Below, piece by piece: positions 1 through 5,416 of a DNA stretch of 5,416 bases; position 1 is the stretch's first letter; each line of letters opens with the position of its first letter. A program made the position numbers and the translations under genes. Source of the stretch: Klebsiella pneumoniae (GTDB lineage: Bacteria; Pseudomonadota; Gammaproteobacteria; Pseudomonadales; Azotimanducaceae). Under the pieces are notes generated by a model. That model worked only from the letters and a program-made list of their open reading frames with translations, did no database searches and was not told the DNA's origin. The stretch covers positions 1 through 5,416 of the forward strand of contig CAMDVY010000240.1 in the NCBI GenBank assembly GCA_945878745.1, read 5' to 3'.

Positions 1-2
1 AT

Positions 3-632
3 GATGGTCTGGGCTTCGGCAGTGGTGGGCGGGACCTCGTAAGCAGAGACCGCTTGGTTTATACCGTTCAAGTTGATGGTCAAACAGTCGTGGACCTGCG
101 CCGCTCAGAGAAGGATATTGGCGATGTGCGGTTCTACCTTGGGCGCTCACTGCTGGATAGCTCGAATCGTTCGCTAGCCGTGCGTGGCCTTGTCAAACTC
201 CCCACTGGAAATGTCGATTCCCTGTCCGGATCCGAGGCGATGGACGCGGGCGCCTGGCTGGAGTATGGCCAGGTTGACGTTTTTGGCCTGTCGAGACTGA
301 GCATGACGGCGATGATCGGCGGCATGTATCTGGGCAAGGGAGAATTGCTGCCAGAGTTGCAGAGGGATTTCATGCCGGTCGGTCATCTCGGCTTCGGCTA
401 TCAGGTCCATGATCGTGTTCAATTGCTCATGCAGGCAGATGCACAAGGAGCACCCTTTGATGTCGATCTCAGTTTGCTGGGTCGAACTGGCCTGCAGGGA
501 ACTCTCGGCGGCCGCGTGTTCTTCAAGCCTTCGCTGTGGCTGGATCTGGGGCTTGTCGAGGATCTCTACAGCAACAGTTCTCCCGACGTGATCTTCCATC
601 TGTCACTGCATGGTCGACTTGGCTCTGATTGA
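3..632 (+). CDS. DUF3187 family putative outer-membrane protein, C-terminal part (5' end beyond window)
   Basis: The reading frame is open from the left edge (first full codon at base 3) and ends at TGA 630-632, giving 209 codons. A TTG at 54 could be read as a start, but in-frame sequence before it (beginning DGLGFGSGGRD) reads as continuous protein, so the true start lies outside the window. Gly/Asp-rich turns alternate with short amphipathic strands (for example LSRLSMTAMIGGMYLGKG and VGHLGFGYQVHDRVQLLMQA), as expected of an outer-membrane beta-barrel. The motif KLPTG (bases 195-209), followed by a GSEAMDAG segment, resembles the 'lKLPTGd...lsGSGa.D' region I associate with DUF3187. That family has no established biochemical function. 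The protein ends in LGSD rather than a terminal aromatic residue, so the usual C-terminal BAM signal is absent. The family call rests on recall, without a profile search. It probably is not co-transcribed with the next gene, since a 75-base gap with a possible promoter follows. Confidence 0.72.
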   Translation, partial: DGLGFGSGGRDLVSRDRLVYTVQVDGQTVVDLRRSEKDIGDVRFYLGRSLLDSSNRSLAVRGLVKLPTGNVDSLSGSEAMDAGAWLEYGQVDVFGLSRLSMTAMIGGMYLGKGELLPELQRDFMPVGHLGFGYQVHDRVQLLMQADAQGAPFDVDLSLLGRTGLQGTLGGRVFFKPSLWLDLGLVEDLYSNSSPDVIFHLSLHGRLGSD

Positions 633-645
633 CGCGATTCGACTC

Positions 646-675
646 ATGACAGGACCTCGCGTGGGCTTGTAAACT
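646..675 (+). promoter_or_regulatory. possible sigma70-type promoter for the acyl-CoA ligase gene
   Basis: ATGACA (646-651; 5 of 6 matches to TTGACA) lies 18 bases before TAAACT (670-675; 4 of 6 matches to TATAAT). Transcription would begin near 682, leaving about 26 bases of leader before the GTG at 708. This is a motif match only; such matches are common by chance. Confidence 0.28.
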
Positions 676-693
676 CCAGCCTCTTTGAAGTTT

Positions 694-698
694 GGGAG
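694..698 (+). promoter_or_regulatory. ribosome binding site, acyl-CoA ligase
   Basis: GGGAG lies 9 bases before GTG 708 and 15 bases before ATG 714. The spacing favours the GTG start, although ATG 714 is only two codons downstream and would give nearly the same protein. Confidence 0.5.
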
Positions 699-707
699 CA
701 ATCTTCC

Positions 708-2363
708 GTGGCCATGCAACACTCACCGCTGCTGATGTCCAGGATCCTCGATCGTGGAGCGCGGTTGTCACCGAAGGACGACATCGTTACCGCAACGGCA
801 GAAGGTGTTCGACGACAGAGTATTCGACAGACACGTGACCGCGCTCATCAGCTTGCTCACGCTCTGGCAAAGGCTGGCATCCGGGTAGGTGATCGTGTTG
901 GCACGTTCATGTGGAATGGTTCGCGGCATCTGGAGGCCTATCACGCAACGGCGGGTATGGGCGCCGTCCTGCATACGCTGAACGTCCGGCTGTCCGACAA
1001 GGATCTCGAGTACATCATCAATCATGCAGCCGACAAGCTGATCATCGTCGATGCGGATCTATTGCCGCTGCTTGAAGTTCTGCAGGGGCGGATGCCGACC
1101 GTCGAACGTTTCATCGTCGCCACTGAGTCGGGGTTTGAAGGCTGGCAGACGACCTTGCCCAGGGCCGTTGACTACGAGGCGTTCATTGCCGGTCACTCGA
1201 CGGAATACGAGTGGCCACAGATCGATGAAAACTCGCCGCTGGGCCTTTGTTATACCAGTGGAACTACCGGTAATCCCAAAGGCGTCGAGTACGAACACCG
1301 ATCCCAGTATCTGCATACGATGGCACAGTGCATGACCGACAGCATGGGGCTATCAGGCACGGATACGCTGTGCGGCATTGTGCCGATGTTCCATGCCATG
1401 GGCTGGGGGTTGCCCTGGTCGGCAATGATGCTGGGCTGCAAGCAGGTGATGCCGCATCGTTTCATGACCATGGACCGACTCGCCGATCTGATCTCTTCGG
1501 AAGGGGTCACGGTATCAGCCGGAGTGCCAACGATCTGGCAGGGCATCAAAGGGCTCATCGAAGCCAACCCGGGCAAGTACGATTTCAGCAAACTCAGTCG
1601 GCTGACCTGCGGCGGTTCCTCACCACCGCCTTCACTCATTCGTTGGTACTGGGATATGTTGGGCGTTGAGATGATTCAGGGCTGGGGGATGACGGAAACT
1701 TCTCCGCTGGCCACCTTGTCCCGCAAGGTTATGAAACGCAGTCAGTTGGCCTTGTCCGAGGATCAGCAGTTCCAGAATGTCGCCAAGGCGGGTCTGCTCA
1801 TGCCCGGGCTCGAGATCGATATCTTTGATGCGGACTTCAAACGTCTTCCGCACGACGGTGAGACTGTCGGCGAGATCCTGATTCGTGGTCCATGGATCTG
1901 TTCGGAGTACTTCAATAATCCACAGCCCGAGAAATTCCATGATGGCTGGCTGGTCACCGGCGATGTTGGCAAGATCGATCCTGATGAATACCTGATCATC
2001 TCGGATCGTTCCAAGGATCTGGTGAAAAGCGGTGGTGAGTGGATTTCCTCGGTGGACCTTGAGAATCATATCGTCGCCATGGACGGGATTGCACAGGCTT
2101 GTGTAGTTGCTCACCCACACCCGAGATGGGACGAACGACCGGTTGCTCTGGTTGTCTTGCAGGATGGCGTGGCACTGGATCGCCAGGCGGTACTTGATCA
2201 TTGCGCCAAGGCATTTGCGAAGTGGCAGCTCCCGGACGACGTTCTTGATGTGAAGAGCATTCCGTTGACGTCGACCGGCAAGATGGACAAAAAGGTGGTG
2301 CGGGCAAATCTTGAAGCACAAGGTTACGTGCTGCCCGATCTGCGACCCAAGGCCGCTTCCTGA
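708..2363 (+). CDS. AlkK-like medium/long-chain fatty-acyl-CoA synthetase (AMP-binding, ANL superfamily)
   Basis: This 551-residue protein has the usual length for the family. It should activate a carboxylic acid with ATP to an acyl-adenylate and then form the CoA thioester, feeding beta-oxidation; no signal peptide is seen, so it is probably cytoplasmic. The adenylation core is complete: P-loop YTSGTTGNPKG at residues 182-192, GWGMTETSP at 325-333, ribose-binding TGD at 417-419, hinge DRSKDLVKSGGEWIS at 433-447, and the A10 segment STGKMDKK with the predicted catalytic Lys525. The hinge wording, the PMFHAMGWGLP segment and the late HPRWDERP stretch resemble AlkK and the related DmdB-type ligases more than E. 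coli FadD. The substrate cannot be read from sequence: a medium- or long-chain fatty acid is the default, and a methylmercaptopropionate or aryl-acid role is possible. GTG 708 is chosen for Shine-Dalgarno spacing; ATG 714 is the alternative. A hairpin follows the stop codon. Confidence 0.93.
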   Translation: MAMQHSPLLMSRILDRGARLSPKDDIVTATAEGVRRQSIRQTRDRAHQLAHALAKAGIRVGDRVGTFMWNGSRHLEAYHATAGMGAVLHTLNVRLSDKDLEYIINHAADKLIIVDADLLPLLEVLQGRMPTVERFIVATESGFEGWQTTLPRAVDYEAFIAGHSTEYEWPQIDENSPLGLCYTSGTTGNPKGVEYEHRSQYLHTMAQCMTDSMGLSGTDTLCGIVPMFHAMGWGLPWSAMMLGCKQVMPHRFMTMDRLADLISSEGVTVSAGVPTIWQGIKGLIEANPGKYDFSKLSRLTCGGSSPPPSLIRWYWDMLGVEMIQGWGMTETSPLATLSRKVMKRSQLALSEDQQFQNVAKAGLLMPGLEIDIFDADFKRLPHDGETVGEILIRGPWICSEYFNNPQPEKFHDGWLVTGDVGKIDPDEYLIISDRSKDLVKSGGEWISSVDLENHIVAMDGIAQACVVAHPHPRWDERPVALVVLQDGVALDRQAVLDHCAKAFAKWQLPDDVLDVKSIPLTSTGKMDKKVVRANLEAQGYVLPDLRPKAAS

Positions 2364-2373
2364 CAAGACTTCT

Positions 2374-2404
2374 CACGCGGACTGCCGGTGCGGTCGTCCG
2401 TGTG
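2374..2404 (+). terminator. hairpin, possible transcription terminator after the ligase gene
   Basis: CACGCGGAC (2374-2382) pairs with GTCCGTGTG (2396-2404): nine base pairs with one G-U pair and a 13-base loop that could itself fold by three more pairs. It begins ten bases after the ligase stop. The downstream bases (TTGATTGGTG) are only weakly T-rich, so intrinsic termination is plausible but not strong. The structure could instead be an attenuator or an mRNA 3'-end stabiliser. Confidence 0.42.
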
Positions 2405-2408
2405 TTGA

Positions 2409-2438
2409 TTGGTGTGGAATCCTGAAGGCCGCTAGAAT
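2409..2438 (+). promoter_or_regulatory. possible promoter for the GST-flavoprotein pair
   Basis: TAGAAT (2433-2438) matches 5 of 6 bases of the -10 consensus. TTGGTG (2409-2414), 18 bases upstream, is a weak -35. TTGATT at 2405-2410 is better in sequence, but its 22-base spacing is too long. The start point would be near 2445, about 24 bases before the ATG at 2469. Its position immediately after the hairpin fits a new transcription unit. Confidence 0.35.
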
Positions 2439-2468
2439 CCACCGACCGGATGTTCAAGAGACAGACCT

Positions 2469-3221
2469 ATGTCGCGTTTTGTATCGATCGGGGAAATTCG
2501 TGAGGCGAAGGGACTGCGCATGGCAGTGCTGCGCGAAATTCCTTCTCCCTGGACCGAGGCAGCAAAGGGAATATTCCATGCCAAAGGTCTGGACTGCCTG
2601 TATGGCGCGCAAGCGGAGAGTGATCCTCCACAAGCCGTAGCACATCACTATGGCAACAGCTCGGTCCCTGTTGTTCTGTTTGACAATGAAAAGCCGCGCA
2701 CCGGGTGGGCAGAGATCCTGATTCTTGCGGAACGTCTATCCGATTCCGCCCCGCTCATTCCGGACGACGCCGAAGATCGCGCCGATCTGTTTGGCATTGC
2801 CCATGAAATATGTGGCGAAATGGGGCTCGGCTGGGCCTATCGATTGGTGATGATCGGCGATACCACTCGCGGTGCCTTCCCTGCCGGGGTCACACGATAT
2901 CTGGGTGGTAAGTATGGTCAGAACCCGGTGCACGCCGAGTCTGCGCATCGCCGTGTTGCCAGTATCCTGCGCATGCTCTCCAAGCGGCTTGAGCAGAGCG
3001 ACTATCTGGTTGCCAGCCAGCTCACCGCGGCAGATATCTACTGGGCCACGTTTGCCAACATGTTCATTCCGCTGCCTGAATCGCTGATGAAGACGACGCC
3101 GATGATCCGCAGTGCGTATTCTTGTCAGGACGAACGATTACTGGGTGCGATCTCGCCACGTCTTGCCGCCCATCAACGACGAATTTATGACGAATTTCTC
3201 GAACTTCCAGTTCAGCTGTAG
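2469..3221 (+). CDS. divergent glutathione S-transferase family protein
   Basis: This is a 250-residue protein with a GST-like two-domain layout and no signal peptide. Residues about 18-92 read as a thioredoxin-like N-terminal domain, with SPW (26-28) at the start of the first helix and the cis-proline dipeptide V66-P67 in SSVPVVLFDNE. Residues about 100-250 read as the all-helical C-terminal domain, with the N-capping box TAAD (T186, D189) in LTAADIYW. Typical GSTs follow the cis-Pro strand with a Glu/Gln-Ser pair that holds the gamma-glutamyl group of glutathione. Here the matching stretch is RTGWAEIL (77-84), so the Ser is missing and glutathione use is uncertain. Ser26 could be the active-site residue, by position only. 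The substrate is unknown. ATG 2469 is preceded by a weak purine-rich AAGAGA (2456-2461) 7 bases away; an internal ATG at 2520 would remove the first strand. The next gene begins 34 bases downstream. Confidence 0.8.
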   Translation: MSRFVSIGEIREAKGLRMAVLREIPSPWTEAAKGIFHAKGLDCLYGAQAESDPPQAVAHHYGNSSVPVVLFDNEKPRTGWAEILILAERLSDSAPLIPDDAEDRADLFGIAHEICGEMGLGWAYRLVMIGDTTRGAFPAGVTRYLGGKYGQNPVHAESAHRRVASILRMLSKRLEQSDYLVASQLTAADIYWATFANMFIPLPESLMKTTPMIRSAYSCQDERLLGAISPRLAAHQRRIYDEFLELPVQL

Positions 3222-3244
3222 ACGAGTTGCGAAAACATGACCTC

Positions 3245-3249
3245 AGGAG
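3245..3249 (+). promoter_or_regulatory. ribosome binding site fixing the flavoprotein start
   Basis: AGGAG lies 6 bases before ATG 3256, a near-ideal Shine-Dalgarno. A competing ATG at 3252 is in another frame and stops after four codons, so 3256 is the start. Confidence 0.8.
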
Positions 3250-3255
3250 TGATGA

Positions 3256-4194
3256 ATGCGTTTTGATAATCGGGTGACCCGCGATCTTGGCGTTGAGATT
3301 CCAATCGTCCAGGCTCCCATGGGGTGGATTGCACGTTCCCAATTGGCTTCGGCGGTGAGCAACGCCGGCGCCTTTGGCATCATTGAAACATCATCCGGAG
3401 AACTCGATGCCGTTCGAGAGGAAATTCGCAAGATGCGAACGCTTACGGACAAGCCCTTCGGAGTGAATATTGCGCAGGCTTTTGTTCGCGATCCAAACAT
3501 CGTCCGCTTCGTGATCGACGAAGGCGTGAAGTTTGTGACCACATCTGCGGGCAGTCCGGAGCGTTATACCGAAGAACTCAAGAAGGCCGGGCTCACGGTC
3601 TATCACGTTGTTCCCAACCTCTCTGCGGCGAAAAAAGCCGTTGAGTGCGGTGTGGACGGTATTGTTGTGGAAGGTGGTGAAGGCGGTGGTTTCAAAAATC
3701 CCAGGGATGTCGCAACCATGGTGCTGCTGCCGCTGGTGCGCTCCCAGGTGAGCGTGCCTATCATCGCGGCAGGTGGATTTGTCGATGGCTCCTCTATGGC
3801 GGCAGCGTTTGCACTCGGAGCAGAAGGCATCCAGATGGGAACTCGCATGGTGTCCGCGCTGGAGTCGCCCGTCCATCAGAACTGGAAGACCGCCATCGTG
3901 ACCGCGAAGGAAACCGATACGGTTTTCCTCAACCGGCATCAATCACCGGCGCTGCGTGCACTGCGCACCCAGAAAACGACGAAGCTTGAGTTCGACACGG
4001 AAAAAAATGCGATGGGCGATTTTGGTCGCGCCATTGATTTGTACTTCGGTGGTGACATGGAAGCGGCCATTGCGCTTACCGGTCAGGTGTGCGGACGAAT
4101 CGACTCCGTGCGACCAGTCGCCGAGATCATTGCCGAAGTCCGCGCGGATTTCTTCCGCATCATCGGTGAGCTGCACCGACAGTACTCCGCCTGA
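3256..4194 (+). CDS. nitronate monooxygenase / 2-nitropropane dioxygenase-like FMN oxidoreductase
   Basis: This 312-residue protein is a single TIM-barrel flavoenzyme of the NMO/FabK superfamily. The N-terminal strand carries PIVQAPMGWIA, the family's FMN-contacting start. DKPFGVNI follows in the second quarter, VVEGGEGGGF at residues 137-146, the FMN-phosphate segment IIAAGGFVDG at 169-178, and QMGTRM at 193-198. Characterised members oxidise alkyl nitronates, reduce quinones (PA1024 type) or reduce enoyl-ACP (FabK). In those enzymes the equivalent of GGGF usually reads GGH, with the His acting in catalysis or structure. Here it is Phe146, so the annotated nitronate activity should be treated as uncertain. 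I recall a subgroup with GGGFK(N/S)PR, so this is probably a subfamily trait and not damage. The C-terminal part (LYFGGDMEAAIALTGQVCGRI) fits that subgroup. It likely forms an operon with the GST gene, with a 34-base gap and a strong Shine-Dalgarno. Family membership is secure; the reaction is not. Confidence 0.88.
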   Translation: MRFDNRVTRDLGVEIPIVQAPMGWIARSQLASAVSNAGAFGIIETSSGELDAVREEIRKMRTLTDKPFGVNIAQAFVRDPNIVRFVIDEGVKFVTTSAGSPERYTEELKKAGLTVYHVVPNLSAAKKAVECGVDGIVVEGGEGGGFKNPRDVATMVLLPLVRSQVSVPIIAAGGFVDGSSMAAAFALGAEGIQMGTRMVSALESPVHQNWKTAIVTAKETDTVFLNRHQSPALRALRTQKTTKLEFDTEKNAMGDFGRAIDLYFGGDMEAAIALTGQVCGRIDSVRPVAEIIAEVRADFFRIIGELHRQYSA

Positions 4195-4212
4195 GGCTCC
4201 GAGCGACACATG

Positions 4213-4287
4213 GGCAAACTTTGCCGGGACAGGGCCTGGCAGGGTCATGCGTCGAGGTTGAACCTGCTGTGCGCTGGTTCACAGCGC
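4213..4287. repeat. cluster of short inverted repeats between the flavoprotein and outer-membrane protein genes
   Basis: Several dyads are visible. GGCAAA-C-TTTGCC spans 4213-4225. AGGTT-G-AACCT spans 4255-4265. GCGCTG-GTTCA-CAGCGC spans 4271-4287 and overlaps a second pairing, CTGTG (4267-4271) with CACAG (4280-4284). A fourth, imperfect hairpin pairs GCCGGG (4223-4228) with CCTGGC (4235-4240). None is followed by a T-run, so none is a clear intrinsic terminator. The last dyad ends 17 bases before a possible -10 element, over the expected -35 position, where a regulator could bind. No regulator family is recognised. Confidence 0.45.
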
Positions 4288-4309
4288 TCGTGGTATGGGT
4301 GTCTATACT
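4278..4309 (+). promoter_or_regulatory. possible promoter for the TIGR04219-type outer-membrane protein
   Basis: TATACT (4304-4309) matches 5 of 6 bases of the -10 consensus and would start transcription near 4316, about 25 bases before ATG 4341. The best -35-like hexamer, TTCACA (4278-4283), is 20 bases upstream, which is longer than ideal. The promoter may therefore be weak or need an activator. Confidence 0.38.
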
Positions 4310-4326
4310 TCAGCAATAAGCCCACC

Positions 4327-4331
4327 AAGGA
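4327..4331 (+). promoter_or_regulatory. ribosome binding site, TIGR04219-type outer-membrane protein
   Basis: AAGGA lies 9 bases before ATG 4341. A closer ATG at 4331 overlaps this site and is in a different frame, without a signal peptide, so 4341 is the start. Confidence 0.55.
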
Positions 4332-4340
4332 TGGTTAACC

Positions 4341-5099
4341 ATGGCTGTTCGAAAACTCCTCTCGAGGCTGGCCGTTACCGCTGCTTCCGCGCTTCTTGCC
4401 CATAGTGTCAATGCAGAGACGTTGTTTGGAATCTACGCCGGTGCTGGCAGCTGGCACCAGAACAGTGAAGGTTACCTGCAATCCAACGGCACCGAGGTCG
4501 ATACCAGTCAGGACATGGGCCTGGGTGACGATGATGGCAACGTCATTGCGGTTGCTTTCGAACATCCCATTCCCTTTGTGCCCAATGTTCGCGTGCAGCA
4601 GGCAAAGGTCGGGATGCGCGGGGGCATCGAGATCGACCGGGATGTGGTGCTTGCTGGTGTGAGCTTTATTCCTCCCGGCACGGTTGACTCAACGCTCAAT
4701 CTCAAGATGACGGATGCCATCCTCTATTACCGTGTGCTGGACAATGCCCTCAGCCTGGATCTCGGGATCGAAGCTCGCAAGCTAGAGGGCAGTGCATCGA
4801 TTTCCGGTGGTATCTACCGAGCGGAAGTTGAGTTTGATGGCACAATTCCGATGCTGTATGCCGCTGTCGAGTTTGAGCTGCTCAGCGGCTTCTGGATGTC
4901 TGCAAACGCGCAGGCCGTCACCTGGAAGGGTGACTCTTTTCTCGATTACAGCGGAGTGTTGGGCTGGAATTCGGATCTTGGCCTTGGTCTCGAAGTGGGC
5001 TATCGCTACTTTCGCCTGAAGCTCGATGAACTCGGCGACATCGAAAAGGCCAACCTGATCATCGATGGTCCCTTTGCCGCGCTGAATTACCGGTTCTGA
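4341..5099 (+). CDS. TIGR04219-type outer-membrane beta-barrel protein
   Basis: This 252-residue protein begins with a clear Sec signal peptide: basic MAVRK, a hydrophobic run through about residue 20, and a likely cut after VNA (residues 23-25), leaving a mature protein that starts ETLFGIY. The mature chain has the layout I associate with TIGR04219: GIYAGAGSW (30-38), an acidic loop GLGDDDGN (60-67), EHPIPFVPN (74-82), then alternating strands and polar loops. It ends in GPFAALNYRF; the terminal Phe252 is the usual signal for insertion by the BAM complex. It should therefore fold as a small barrel in the outer membrane. No enzyme residues are recognised, and the family has no established function to my knowledge. 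It has its own probable promoter and is separated from the flavoprotein gene by 146 bases, so it is probably a separate transcription unit. Confidence 0.82.
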   Translation: MAVRKLLSRLAVTAASALLAHSVNAETLFGIYAGAGSWHQNSEGYLQSNGTEVDTSQDMGLGDDDGNVIAVAFEHPIPFVPNVRVQQAKVGMRGGIEIDRDVVLAGVSFIPPGTVDSTLNLKMTDAILYYRVLDNALSLDLGIEARKLEGSASISGGIYRAEVEFDGTIPMLYAAVEFELLSGFWMSANAQAVTWKGDSFLDYSGVLGWNSDLGLGLEVGYRYFRLKLDELGDIEKANLIIDGPFAALNYRF

Positions 5100-5103
5100 T
5101 TCC

Positions 5104-5118
5104 GGCTTGTATAGAGCC
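5104..5118 (+). other. weak hairpin after the outer-membrane protein gene
   Basis: GGCT (5104-5107) pairs with AGCC (5115-5118), with one further possible T-G pair inside, just after the TGA at 5097-5099. The stem is too short and lacks an adjacent T-run; a TTTTC stretch sits at 5136-5140. Termination here is doubtful. Confidence 0.18.
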
Positions 5119-5166
5119 TCGATTTGGCAGCGGAGTTTTCTTGTGGACTGATACACTCAGCCCGTC

Positions 5167-5416
5167 ATGTCTCAATCTCAAGCACTCGCTGATCTCCAGG
5201 CGCTGTTGCCGCCGGACGGTCTGATAACCGACCCTGCCGGCAAACGCCCCTACGAAGCCGATGGCCTCACCGCGTTCCGGGAGGTGCCGTGGGCCGTTGC
5301 GTTGCCACGCACCCGTGAACAGGTGCTAACTATCCTTGCGATCTGTCGCCGTCACCAGATACCAATCGTTCCGCGTGGTGCTGGAACGGGACTCTCCGGT
5401 GGCGCCAGACCCATGC
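5167..5416 (+). CDS. glcD: GlcD-like FAD-linked oxidase, N-terminal part (3' end beyond window)
   Basis: An open frame starts at ATG 5167 and is still open at the right edge, giving 83 complete codons. The translation begins MSQSQALADLQALLPPDG, then KRPYEADGLTAFRE, VALPRTREQVLTILAICRR and IPIVPRGAGTGLSGGA. This order matches the N-terminus of GlcD, the FAD-binding subunit of glycolate oxidase, which oxidises glycolate to glyoxylate with GlcE and GlcF. PRGAGTGLSGGA (residues 69-80) is the FAD-pyrophosphate loop of the FAD_binding_4 (vanillyl-alcohol oxidase type) fold. D-lactate dehydrogenases and other 2-hydroxyacid oxidases share this loop, so the substrate is not fixed. If it is glcD, glcE and glcF would be expected just beyond the edge. 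No convincing Shine-Dalgarno is seen before the ATG. A weak -10-like TACACT (5152-5157) would put the transcript start only a few bases upstream of the ATG. Confidence 0.85.
   Translation, partial: MSQSQALADLQALLPPDGLITDPAGKRPYEADGLTAFREVPWAVALPRTREQVLTILAICRRHQIPIVPRGAGTGLSGGARPM

Noticed and set aside
54..56. TTG at 54 as the start of the first gene
   Set aside because: The frame remains open to base 3 with plausible protein sequence, no Shine-Dalgarno precedes the TTG, and no signal peptide follows it although the protein looks like an outer-membrane barrel.
174..599. 141-codon minus-strand frame opposite the DUF3187 gene
   Set aside because: The plus-strand frame shows family motifs and is open to the window edge, while the minus-strand translation has no domain features.
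1632..2366. 244-codon open frame on the minus strand inside the ligase gene
   Set aside because: It lies fully antisense to well-conserved ligase coding sequence and its translation shows no recognisable domain. It is a by-product of codon bias in the real gene.
2311..2640. 109-codon plus-strand frame bridging the ligase end and the GST start
   Set aside because: It overlaps two well-supported genes out of frame, crosses the hairpin and promoter region, and has a Cys/Arg-rich low-information translation.
1872..2727. 13-base direct repeat GAGATCCTGATTC in the ligase and GST genes
   Set aside because: Both copies encode Glu-Ile-Leu-Ile in unrelated coding contexts, so coincidence of codon choice is the simpler explanation.
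3237..3266. Nine-codon frame overlapping the flavoprotein start, considered as a leader peptide
   Set aside because: It has no ribosome site of its own and contains the Shine-Dalgarno of the real gene. There are no repeated regulatory codons or attenuator stems.
3391..3942. 183-codon minus-strand frame inside the flavoprotein gene
   Set aside because: It is antisense to conserved FMN-site codons. Its His- and Arg-rich translation resembles no family, so it is a shadow frame.

Overview
The window carries six protein-coding genes, all on the + strand, packed with short gaps (the longest is about 146 bases). The two outermost genes run off the edges. Base composition is moderately GC-rich by eye. 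Two small outer-membrane beta-barrel families of the kind found in Proteobacteria (DUF3187 and TIGR04219) and an AlkK-like acyl-CoA ligase suggest a Gram-negative bacterium. A free-living, probably marine or soil gammaproteobacterium is most likely, but that assignment is inference from gene content. I saw no RNA genes, insertion sequences, CRISPR arrays or attachment sites.

Layout: (1) positions 3-632, the C-terminal 209 codons of a DUF3187-type outer-membrane protein, 5' end missing. (2) 708-2363, a complete fatty-acyl-CoA synthetase of the AlkK-like group with all adenylation motifs intact. (3) 2374-2404, a hairpin that could end that transcript, followed closely by a possible promoter. 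(4) 2469-3221, a divergent glutathione S-transferase-fold protein. (5) 3256-4194, a flavin-dependent nitronate monooxygenase / 2-nitropropane dioxygenase-like enzyme, 34 bases downstream with a strong Shine-Dalgarno, so probably co-transcribed with the GST. (6) 4195-4340, an intergenic stretch with several short dyads and a likely promoter. (7) 4341-5099, a TIGR04219-type outer-membrane protein with a clear signal peptide and C-terminal Phe. (8) 5167 to the right edge, the first 83 codons of a GlcD-like FAD-linked oxidase, which is still open at the edge.

The ligase, GST and flavoprotein together look like a small catabolic or detoxification neighbourhood: CoA activation of a carboxylic acid, a GST-fold protein of unknown chemistry, and an FMN oxidoreductase. 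No shared pathway can be proven from sequence alone. The oddest points are in the middle pair. The flavoprotein has Phe where characterised FabK/NMO enzymes carry a key His, and the GST lacks the usual Glu-Ser glutathione-binding pair. I found no strong evidence of a novel multi-gene system; this looks like ordinary chromosomal sequence with some poorly characterised families.
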